From an uncultured Clostridium sp. (GTDB lineage: Bacteria; Bacillota; Clostridia; Lachnospirales; Lachnospiraceae), in contig UQMJ01000037.1 in the NCBI GenBank assembly GCA_900542035.1, positions 1-18,100 on the forward strand: DNA of 18,100 bases, read 5' to 3'. The notes under the pieces were generated by a model, which searched no databases, was not told the origin of the DNA, and saw nothing but the letters and a program-made list of their open reading frames with translations. Position numbers and translations under genes: made by a program. Shown piece after piece: positions 7,545 to 13,696 of the stretch. Within the stretch, counting starts at the first letter, position 1, and every line of letters begins with the position of its first letter.

Positions 7545-8546
7545 TTATTTCCATGCCCTCGGCACGAAAAGTTCTTCAAATTTATCAATGGCATAGCTGT
7601 CGCTCATTCCCGCTATGTAATCGCAGACCGCCCGTTCTTTTTTCTCCCCTTGTTCCATCATAATCTGATATTCTTCCGGAAGCATTTCCACGTGTTTCAT
7701 GTAATAACAGAACAGGTGCTCGATCATCCTCTGAGCCTTTCCTTCTTCCGCTTTAGGAATCTCATTTTCATATACGTTTTCAAACATCCACCGCCTGAGC
7801 CCTCTCATGGCTTCTTCCATGCCAGGGGACATCTGAACACATGGCTTGTCCATGCTGTTTAAAATAATGTCGTGAATCATCACATCCAACCGTTCTCTGA
7901 CGCTGTGTCCCAGCACATCTGTATACTGGGCTGGAAGATCGGCTTCTACAAACATCCTGGCCCTGATGGCATCGTCAATATCGTGGTTAATATATGCTAT
8001 TTTATCGGAAAGACGCACCACTGCGCCTTCCAGGGTAGAAGGATGACCGCTGGTCCTGTGGTTTAAAATACCGTCCCTTACCTCCCAGGTCAGGTTAAGA
8101 CCTTTCCCATTTTTTTCCAGAACCTCCACTACCCGCACACTTTGCAGATAGTGGGCAAATCCGTCTTCACAAAGACGGTTTAATACGGCCTCTCCGGAAT
8201 GTCCGAAGGGCGTATGCCCCAAATCATGGCCCAATGCAATGGCCTCCGTTAAAGACTCGTTGAGCCTCAGGGACTTGGCAATGGTTCTGGCAATCTGGGC
8301 AACTTCCAGGGTGTGAGTCAGGCGGGTCCGGTAATGATCGCCTTCCGGCGCTAAAAACACCTGGGTTTTATGTTTCAGCCTGCGGAAAGATTTACAGTGA
8401 AGAATGCGATCCCTGTCTCTCTGATATTCCGGCCGGATATCGCAAAGCGGCTCGTTCCGTTCCCTGCCTCTGGTCTCTCTGCTCAGCGAGGCATATGGGC
8501 TTAAATACTGTGCTTCCCACTGTTCCATAGACTCCCGAATCGTCAT
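7545..8546 (-). CDS. dgt: Deoxyguanosinetriphosphate triphosphohydrolase-like HD protein
   Basis: A 333-residue HD-domain protein of the Dgt/YfkD-like class. The signatures are SFRRLKHKTQVF, the HD metal site THTLEVAQIARTIA with HDLGHTPFGHSGE downstream, then LNHRTSGHPSTLEG and DKIAYINHDIDDA, which carries a further metal Asp. The enzyme family hydrolyses dNTPs (classically dGTP) to the deoxynucleoside and triphosphate, affecting dNTP pools; substrate preference cannot be read from sequence. It is the first gene of the dgt-dnaG-rpoD operon, with a purine-rich AAGGAAG about 7 nt before ATG and a good extended -10 promoter about 58 bp upstream. It is shorter than the E. coli enzyme, matching the Gram-positive form. 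Confidence 0.92.
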   Translation of the reverse strand: MTIRESMEQWEAQYLSPYASLSRETRGRERNEPLCDIRPEYQRDRDRILHCKSFRRLKHKTQVFLAPEGDHYRTRLTHTLEVAQIARTIAKSLRLNESLTEAIALGHDLGHTPFGHSGEAVLNRLCEDGFAHYLQSVRVVEVLEKNGKGLNLTWEVRDGILNHRTSGHPSTLEGAVVRLSDKIAYINHDIDDAIRARMFVEADLPAQYTDVLGHSVRERLDVMIHDIILNSMDKPCVQMSPGMEEAMRGLRRWMFENVYENEIPKAEEGKAQRMIEHLFCYYMKHVEMLPEEYQIMMEQGEKKERAVCDYIAGMSDSYAIDKFEELFVPRAWK

Positions 8547-8603
8547 TCGTCCACTTCCTTTCCTGTATCATGCGTAACTATTTTGGATTAGATATACTTT
8601 ACT

Positions 8604-8632
8604 ATTATATCACACCATAAGGCATTTTAATA
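8604..8632 (-). promoter_or_regulatory. Promoter of the dgt-dnaG-rpoD operon
   Basis: On the minus strand there is a perfect extended -10, TGATATAAT (8604-8612), with a weak -35 (TATTAA, 17-bp spacer). The -35 and spacer contain an imperfect palindrome, AAGGTATTAAAATGCCTT, that could be a repressor site. The position between the upstream terminator and dgt suits an operon promoter. Confidence 0.7.
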
Positions 8633-8691
8633 CCTTTTTATCTAAGAACCGCGAAAACCTGCCCTTTCCATCCATTCCAGATGCCGGATCG

Positions 8692-8745
8692 TAAAAAATA
8701 AGGCATTCCCGACGTATTTTCACGTTTCATTGGGAACACCTTATT
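8692..8745 (-). terminator. Rho-independent terminator after the XRE regulator gene
   Basis: On the minus strand, AATAAGGTGTTCCC (8745-8732) pairs with GGGAATGCCTTATT (8710-8697) over 14 positions, two of them G-U. The loop itself contains an ACGT/ACGT mini-stem, and a run of T follows (8698-8693). It separates the regulator from the dgt promoter. Confidence 0.8.
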
Positions 8746-8806
8746 TTCCTGCATTCTCATATATACTTCTTCACCTGCTAGTCTCATGCTGAACTCAAAT
8801 TGCCTG

Positions 8807-9046
8807 TTACTCGTCCTGCTCCAGATTGTCGAACAAATCACAGTCGTAAAATTCCCGAATGGTCATGCCCAATCCTTCTGCAATCTTCTTAATATTGACG
8901 ATTCCTGGATTTTTGCTTTTCCCATTCATAATGCTTTTTACGGTAGATGGCGGCATTCCGGTACGATAGGATAACTCATACATGGAAAGCCTCTGCGCTT
9001 TGCTCAATTCCCGTATCCTCAAAATAGTCGCTTCGCTTACCTTCAT
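8807..9046 (-). CDS. Small XRE-family helix-turn-helix regulator
   Basis: This 79-residue protein is almost entirely one Cro/C1-type HTH domain. RLSMYELSYRTGMPPSTVKSIMNGKSKNPGIVNIKKIAEGLGMTIREFY (residues 19-68) shows the usual helix 2-turn-helix 3 with the recognition helix PSTVKSIMNG. The C-terminus is a short acidic tail (DLFDNLEQDE). The start is taken at the second ATG (9046), because GGAG lies 8 nt before it while the first ATG at 9052 is only 2 nt from the site. It has its own promoter near 9066 and a strong terminator, so it is monocistronic and lies between the upstream XRE-containing unit and the dgt operon. Its target is unknown; autoregulation is likely. Confidence 0.85.
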   Translation of the reverse strand: MKVSEATILRIRELSKAQRLSMYELSYRTGMPPSTVKSIMNGKSKNPGIVNIKKIAEGLGMTIREFYDCDLFDNLEQDE

Positions 9047-9065
9047 ACACATCTCTCCTTTGATA

Positions 9066-9094
9066 AGTATAGTGTAGACGATATTTCCTCAAAA
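9066..9094 (-). promoter_or_regulatory. Probable promoter of the small XRE gene
   Basis: The minus strand carries -10 TATACT (9066-9071), 19 bp before the start codon and just before the ribosome binding site. The -35 is poor: TTTTGA at 17-bp spacing or TTGAGG at 15. An AATACCCTTATT element lies immediately upstream, overlapping the adjacent inverted repeat. Confidence 0.5.
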
Positions 9095-9096
9095 TA

Positions 9097-9152
9097 AGGG
9101 TATTATTTCGTCTTTTCTGGATTATTTTTCCAAAAAAAGACAAAAATACCCT
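9097..9152. repeat. Imperfect inverted repeat between the two XRE genes
   Basis: Arms at 9097-9120 and 9130-9152 match when one is inverted (AGGGTATT...GTCTTTT...TGG), with a few mismatches and indels and a short loop. It begins just after the stop of the upstream XRE gene. On the minus strand it is followed by TTATTTT, so it can serve as a terminator for that gene. It also abuts the promoter of the next gene and could be an operator. Confidence 0.6.
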
Positions 9153-9155
9153 CTC

Positions 9156-9434
9156 TCATTCCTTTTCTATCAGCTGTACCTGTAATGTCATCCCCAATGC
9201 GGCCGCTATCCGGACCAGCATTTCCAAAGACGGATTGTAATTCCCGCTCTCAAATCTTGTAATATTGGTTCTGGGAATTCCCGTCCTCTTTGCAAGATCT
9301 GCCTGGGTCATCCCCTGTAATTTTCTGTACCTCACATACTGTTCGATAACCGACTGCCTGGTGCTTTTCTGCTCTGCTTCTATTAGAATCTGCTGATCTC
9401 CTGCAGAATAGATGTAATCCATGCTATTTCCCAT
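9156..9434 (-). CDS. HigA-like XRE-family regulator (antitoxin-type)
   Basis: This 92-residue protein has an N-terminal 30-residue extension and an HTH domain, YRKLQGMTQADLAKRTGIPRTNITRFESGNYNPSLEMLVRIAAALGMTLQVQLIEKE (36-92). The pattern MTQADLAKRTG / TNITRFESG / PSLEMLVRIAAALG is typical of HigA-type antitoxins and related repressors. The first ATG lies inside the end of the upstream 245-aa gene (11-bp overlap). A second ATG at 9422, preceded by GGG about 7 nt upstream, would give 88 residues. Overlap with the upstream gene and lack of its own promoter make this the second gene of a two-gene unit. It is the natural candidate to bind the palindrome at 10182-10226 and repress the unit. Confidence 0.85.
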   Translation of the reverse strand: MGNSMDYIYSAGDQQILIEAEQKSTRQSVIEQYVRYRKLQGMTQADLAKRTGIPRTNITRFESGNYNPSLEMLVRIAAALGMTLQVQLIEKE

Positions 9435-10161
9435 GATTTGGCTCTTCTCCCTCTTCCATGCGTATATTCATATGCTTCTGAACCTTCTTATACCTGGAGC
9501 AAAACTCCTTTCCGGCTGCGTAATCCACCTTGTCTACACAGATGAAATCTGCACCTCTTTTGGTATTGACCAGTAAAATATCTCCTGGAACAACTGGTTT
9601 TCTTAATGAGTATATCCAGATATAACTTCTGCTTCCCTTTTTTCTCCACGCTCCGCCCGATAGTTCCACGTGCCTTCCTTTCACAATTTTTCTTAACGGC
9701 TGTCCGGAAACCATTTCGCAAATCTCTGCGTGGATCCCATATTTTTTCGCCAGAAGATAGGAGATGTAGCCGTCTCTGAGTTCTTTTTTCTCATCGACTA
9801 CAATTGCATGGGAAAGGCGCTTTGTTTTCTGATAGTATTGTTCGTAATACAATAATTTTTCCTGTGAAGGGTCTGACATCTGGTTGGTTTGAATCTCTTC
9901 AAACGGACAGGCATTTGTCAGCGTCCCCACCAGAGTATATGCCAGAATCCCTTTTAACCAATCCGTACTGCGCAATGCTTTTTCTGCGCGGAAAACTGCC
10001 TGATCGCGGTTTGTCCGGTCTGTTGGAATATACATATTCTGCATACCAGAATACTGCATACCGACTGTCAGAAGCAGCTCATCCATCCGTTCAATCAGCG
10101 CTTCCTTTTCCTCTTCTCTTTCCAGATCCAGATTTAAATATACATACAAACACTCATTCAT
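9424..10161 (-). CDS. Uncharacterised 245-aa protein with ParB-like-fold segment; possible toxin-like partner of XRE gene
   Basis: I do not recognise a characterised family. Three parts are visible. Residues 1-90 are an alpha/beta region beginning YVYLNLDLEREEEKEALIER, with WLKGILAYTLVGT near 68-80. Residues 117-160 (SHAIVVDEKKELRDGYISYLLAKKYGI) resemble the beta-strand plus DGYxRYLxAKxxG segment of ParB/sulfiredoxin-fold proteins, but with Ser134 where Arg is usual. Residues 178-210 (SYIWIYSLRKPVVPGDILLVNTKRGADFICVDKV) resemble, from memory, the C-terminal module of DUF5839-type proteins. The start MNECLY is set by GGGAGG 7-8 nt upstream. The gene is first in a two-gene unit with a HigA-like regulator and has a palindrome-embedded promoter, a layout usual for toxin-antitoxin modules. 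A toxin role is inference; a nucleic-acid-binding accessory protein is equally possible. Confidence 0.75.
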   Translation of the reverse strand: MNECLYVYLNLDLEREEEKEALIERMDELLLTVGMQYSGMQNMYIPTDRTNRDQAVFRAEKALRSTDWLKGILAYTLVGTLTNACPFEEIQTNQMSDPSQEKLLYYEQYYQKTKRLSHAIVVDEKKELRDGYISYLLAKKYGIHAEICEMVSGQPLRKIVKGRHVELSGGAWRKKGSRSYIWIYSLRKPVVPGDILLVNTKRGADFICVDKVDYAAGKEFCSRYKKVQKHMNIRMEEGEEPNHGK

Positions 10162-10181
10162 GAAAACTCCTCCCTTCAAAA

Positions 10182-10226
10182 AAAGAATCATATGTGATAC
10201 CTATAATGTATCTTATATGATTCTTT
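10182..10226. promoter_or_regulatory. Nested palindromic operator over the promoter of the XRE-containing unit
   Basis: Twelve-bp perfect arms (AAAGAATCATAT at 10182-10193, ATATGATTCTTT at 10215-10226) enclose a second pair (GATAC 10196-10200, GTATC 10208-10212) with the same centre at 10204. The dyad covers the -10 and nearly all of the promoter spacer, so a bound dimer or tetramer would block polymerase. The likely ligand is the XRE protein of the same operon. Confidence 0.8.
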
Positions 10227-10233
10227 CTGTCAA
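10205..10233 (-). promoter_or_regulatory. Promoter of the 245-aa protein/XRE operon
   Basis: The minus strand has a consensus -35, TTGACA (10228-10233), a 17-bp spacer and -10 TACATT (10205-10210, 4 of 6 matches). The transcript would start about 35 bp before the ATG. The -35 begins only 9 bp after the protease stop codon. Confidence 0.75.
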
Positions 10234-10241
10234 GAACTAAA

Positions 10242-11984
10242 TTATGAAAATGAAGTTGGAATGCTGTCTTTTACGCACAGCGTCCCGTACCCCAGCTGCG
10301 GATTGGGCCACGTCTCATATCCTGGAAGCTGTTTTGCCCCGCGCTGTAAATAAGCTTTGATTTTTTCTCCATACAGGAAGGGATCGTTCCCATTTACTAC
10401 TCCCCACTGAGCCAGAAGGGCCGCGCTTCCTGTGACAAAAGGAGCTGCAAAAGACGTTCCGGTAAACGTGCCATAGCCGCCAAACCGGCTGGGAGCGGTA
10501 ATGCCAACTCCAGGAGCTGCCAGATCCGGCTTAACCAGACCGTTGCGGTTAAATCCTCTGCCGGAAAAATCTGCGTAGGCCTGGCGGGAGGAATCGTATG
10601 CTCCCACCGAAATTACCCGCAGGGCTGTAGACGGAATGGTCAGCGTTGTGTCCGGATTGGCATACAAAAAGCGGGTGGACGGATTTAAAAGACCTGCTGA
10701 CGGCATCCACAAATCATAATCTCCGGCCACAACCCGTCTTGGAGTCAGACGGAGCCGCCAGATGCCGCTGTCTAAATAATCCCCGACCGGAAGAAAGTCC
10801 AAGTAAATCTCCTGGGACTGGCTGTAAGGACTTGGCTTTCCGTAATACAGCAGCACTCTGGTTCCTTTATAACGGATGGTCTGAGGTCCTAGCTGGCTGT
10901 CAATAGGGCCGCTGGATTCCCCCTGGGGCGTAATCAGGGTTATGGTAAAAATATCTGCATAATTTTTCCAAAGCTGTACCGAAAGTCCTGTTTCATAAGG
11001 AGCAATCACAAATTCCGCCTCTTCTTCCTGACCCAGAACTGCCGTTGCGGAAGTATGGCCGCCGCCCGCCCCTTCATTGCCGGTTCCCACTACAATGGTG
11101 GTTTTCCCATATCCGGCAATATCGCTGAAAAAGGTTTCCAGCAGACTGGTTCCATCATGGGAGCCATACGTATTCCCAATGCTTACATTAATTACAATGG
11201 GCATCTGAAGTTCCACGCCTTTTAAAACCGCATAGTTTAAAGCCCTCATTAATTCGGTGGTTCTTGGAAATCCTTCTTCCTTCGGGGTTCCCAGTTTGAC
11301 AATTAAAAGCGTACTTTCATAAGCCACTCCCCTGTACCTTTCGCCTCCTGCCCTGCCGTTTCCGGCACAGATTCCGGCTACTGCCGTACCATGTCCGCTG
11401 ACATCCTGGGAAGGAACCAGCCGTCTTCCCGCTTCCTGCCCAAGTTCATTGGAAACAGCAATGGCTTCATTAATCTCTTCTTCTGTGAAAACTCTGTCCA
11501 AATCCTGATCCCACAGTTCTGCAATACGGGTGGTTCCATCCGAATTCAGAAAATCCGGATGAAGGTAGTCAATTCCCGAATCAATTACCGCCACAAGCAC
11601 CCCTTTTCCTGTCAGATTCCGTCTGTTATCCTGGGAAGTACCGCTATTTCCCGTCTGAACCCCTGACATACAGGACGCCTGCTTTCCCTCATTTAAGGAA
11701 AAAAACAGGCGTTTTGGCTTTTCCACATATTCAATTTGATTTAAGTCGCTGACTGCATCTACAAATTCTTCCGGTACGGTTATAATTCCATATCCGTTTA
11801 ACAGCTCTTCCTTCTTTGCTCCAAACCGCTCTACAACGCTTAAATCCCCGATATACCGGACAATCAGCTCCCAGGTTCTGCGTTCCTTATCGTATCCGGT
11901 CTGCAGCGCCTGGGATTTCCGAAAATCCTCCGGAGAAGCGTCCAAAGCTAAGTTTAAAAGATTTTCCAATTTTTGATCCTGCAT
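10242..11984 (-). CDS. S8 family serine peptidase (subtilase), Csp-like with inserted beta domain
   Basis: A 580-residue subtilase. The catalytic triad is intact: Asp135 (VAVIDSGIDYLHPDF), His198 (SGHGTAVAGICAGNG) and Ser511 (GTSFAAPFVTGSAALL), with oxyanion Asn303 (GTGNEGAGGGH). Residues 1 to about 105 look like an inhibitory prodomain (LNGYGIITVPEEFVDAVSDL) with no signal peptide. Between the oxyanion Asn and the catalytic Ser sits an extra region of about 130 residues, 320-450 (VQLWKNYADIFTITLITPQGES... and WRLRLTPRRVVAGDYDLWMPS), like the jelly-roll insert of clostridial CspA/B/C germination proteases. It is expected to be a cytoplasmic or spore-associated protease, with unknown substrate. 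It lies 46 bp after treA on the same strand with no terminator between, so it may be co-transcribed with the trehalose genes. GGGG is 8 nt before the ATG. Confidence 0.92.
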   Translation of the reverse strand: MQDQKLENLLNLALDASPEDFRKSQALQTGYDKERRTWELIVRYIGDLSVVERFGAKKEELLNGYGIITVPEEFVDAVSDLNQIEYVEKPKRLFFSLNEGKQASCMSGVQTGNSGTSQDNRRNLTGKGVLVAVIDSGIDYLHPDFLNSDGTTRIAELWDQDLDRVFTEEEINEAIAVSNELGQEAGRRLVPSQDVSGHGTAVAGICAGNGRAGGERYRGVAYESTLLIVKLGTPKEEGFPRTTELMRALNYAVLKGVELQMPIVINVSIGNTYGSHDGTSLLETFFSDIAGYGKTTIVVGTGNEGAGGGHTSATAVLGQEEEAEFVIAPYETGLSVQLWKNYADIFTITLITPQGESSGPIDSQLGPQTIRYKGTRVLLYYGKPSPYSQSQEIYLDFLPVGDYLDSGIWRLRLTPRRVVAGDYDLWMPSAGLLNPSTRFLYANPDTTLTIPSTALRVISVGAYDSSRQAYADFSGRGFNRNGLVKPDLAAPGVGITAPSRFGGYGTFTGTSFAAPFVTGSAALLAQWGVVNGNDPFLYGEKIKAYLQRGAKQLPGYETWPNPQLGYGTLCVKDSIPTSFS

Positions 11985-12030
11985 GGCGCCATCCCCATGT
12001 TTTTTGTCATTCTATTCTTCAGACTTTCTT

Positions 12031-13683
12031 TTATGCACGTTCCAGCGCCAAAAATTCAAATGGCCTTAACAAAATAGTTCTGTCGTCAGGTTCTTCGTAT
12101 TCTTTATAATTTCCGATTAATCTGCGGTAATTCTTCCATTCCCCTTCTTCCGTAAGAGCAACCGGCTCGGAACTTACGTTTGCAAATACTGCCAGTTCTT
12201 CTGTTTCCAGATTTCTCTTATAAGCCAGCACATTGGGATTGTCTTTCTGGATAAACCGGATGCTGCCTTCCCGAATAATTTTCTTTTGCTTTCTGAGCGC
12301 AATTAACCTTTTGTAAAAAGACAAAATAGAATCCGGATCGGTTTCCTGATCCTGAACATTGATGCCTCTGTCATATTTTCCAAAACCAAGCCATGGACAC
12401 CCTTTTGTAAAACCTCCGTCTGGGTCATTTGTCCACTGCATCGGCGTCCGGCTGTTATCCCTGGATCTGGCTCCTAAAATTTCCAACGCTTCTTCCCTGG
12501 ATTTTCCCTGATTCAGCAAAATCCCGTAATAATTCAGGCTTTCTACGTCCCGATACTGGGAAATATCCGTAAAATGGGCGTTTTCCATTCCAATTTCTTC
12601 TCCCTGGTAGATGTAAGGCGTTCCCCGCATCAGATGGACTGCTCCAGCCAGCATCTTGGCTGACTCCTTCCAATATGCGCCTTCATCCCCCAGGCGGGAC
12701 ACAATCCTTGGCTGGTCGTGATTGCACCAGAACAGCGCATTCCAGCCGCCTCCTTGCTCCATTCCTTCCTGCCAGGTCTCAAACAGCGTTTTTAACTCCA
12801 TCATATCCGGCTTTTTCAATTCCCATTTCTGACCGTCTTTATAATCAATTTTTAAATGATGGAAATTAAAACACATAGACAGTTCTTTTTCTGCCGGATT
12901 GGAATACCGGATACAATGTTCCAGGGTCGTCGAGGACATTTCCCCTACAGTTACCAGTTCTTCAATTCCTGTGTCTCTTACCAGTTCTTTTAAGTAGTCA
13001 TGAACATGGGATCCGTCTGTATAAAACCGTCTTCCGTCTCCTGTCTCATCGTCTTTTAACACTTCTGGCTTTGAAATCAGATTGACCACATCAAAGCGGA
13101 ATCCTTCTACTCCTTTGTCTTTCCAGAACCGGATCACATTCTTTAACTCCTGGCGTACCTTTGGATTTTTCCAGTTTAAATCTGCCTGGGTCACATCAAA
13201 CAGATGAAGGTACCATTTTTTTAAGAAAGGGACGTATTCCCAGGCAGACCCGCCAAATTTGGACTCCCAGTTGGTAGGGGCCTTATCCGGCGTTCCTTCC
13301 TCCCAGATATAATAATCCTGGTATTCTTTTTCCCCTGACAGCGCCTTCTGGAACCACGGATGGCTGGTGGATGTGTGATTAAACACCATATCTAACATCA
13401 GGCCGATTCCCCTCTTTTTTCCTTCCAGAATCAGCTCTTCCATGTCCTCCATTGTGCCGAACACAGGATCAATGCTGCAGTAATCTGCCACGTCATACCC
13501 ATTGTCTCTTTGAGGGGAAGGAAATACCGGCGTCAGCCAGAGAATGTCCACCCCCAGATCGTTCAAATAATCCAGCCTGCGGATAATCCCCCTTAAATCT
13601 CCGATTCCGTCGCCATCTGAATCCTGAAATGATTTTGGATAAATCTGATACACAACTTTTTTACTAAGATCCATCCTGACCAT
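12031..13683 (-). CDS. treA: Trehalose-6-phosphate hydrolase (alpha,alpha-phosphotrehalase), GH13
   Basis: 550 residues of a GH13 enzyme that cleaves trehalose-6-phosphate to glucose and glucose-6-phosphate in the cytoplasm. It opens VVYQIYPKSFQDSDGDGIGDLRGI, with conserved DMVFNHTSTSHPWF (98-111), nucleophile Asp198 in GFRFDVVNLISK, acid/base Glu248 in VTVGEMSSTTLEHC, and Asp323 in FWCNHDQPRIVSR. The SKFGGSAWEY, LSMCFNFHHLKIDY and GDGRRFYTDG stretches match E. coli TreC closely, separating it from oligo-1,6-glucosidases. It follows treB by 13 bp. The start MVRMDL at 13683 has GGAGG 4 nt upstream; the internal ATG at 13674 is an alternative. The treA/treC naming is interchangeable. Confidence 0.93.
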   Translation of the reverse strand: MVRMDLSKKVVYQIYPKSFQDSDGDGIGDLRGIIRRLDYLNDLGVDILWLTPVFPSPQRDNGYDVADYCSIDPVFGTMEDMEELILEGKKRGIGLMLDMVFNHTSTSHPWFQKALSGEKEYQDYYIWEEGTPDKAPTNWESKFGGSAWEYVPFLKKWYLHLFDVTQADLNWKNPKVRQELKNVIRFWKDKGVEGFRFDVVNLISKPEVLKDDETGDGRRFYTDGSHVHDYLKELVRDTGIEELVTVGEMSSTTLEHCIRYSNPAEKELSMCFNFHHLKIDYKDGQKWELKKPDMMELKTLFETWQEGMEQGGGWNALFWCNHDQPRIVSRLGDEGAYWKESAKMLAGAVHLMRGTPYIYQGEEIGMENAHFTDISQYRDVESLNYYGILLNQGKSREEALEILGARSRDNSRTPMQWTNDPDGGFTKGCPWLGFGKYDRGINVQDQETDPDSILSFYKRLIALRKQKKIIREGSIRFIQKDNPNVLAYKRNLETEELAVFANVSSEPVALTEEGEWKNYRRLIGNYKEYEEPDDRTILLRPFEFLALERA

Positions 13684-13696
13684 TTTCCCTCCTAAC

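Noticed and set aside
8638..8841. Open frame of 67 codons on the minus strand after the small XRE gene
   Set aside because: It contains the strong terminator hairpin of the XRE gene in its middle, has no convincing ribosome binding site at its first ATG, and shows no recognisable protein pattern.
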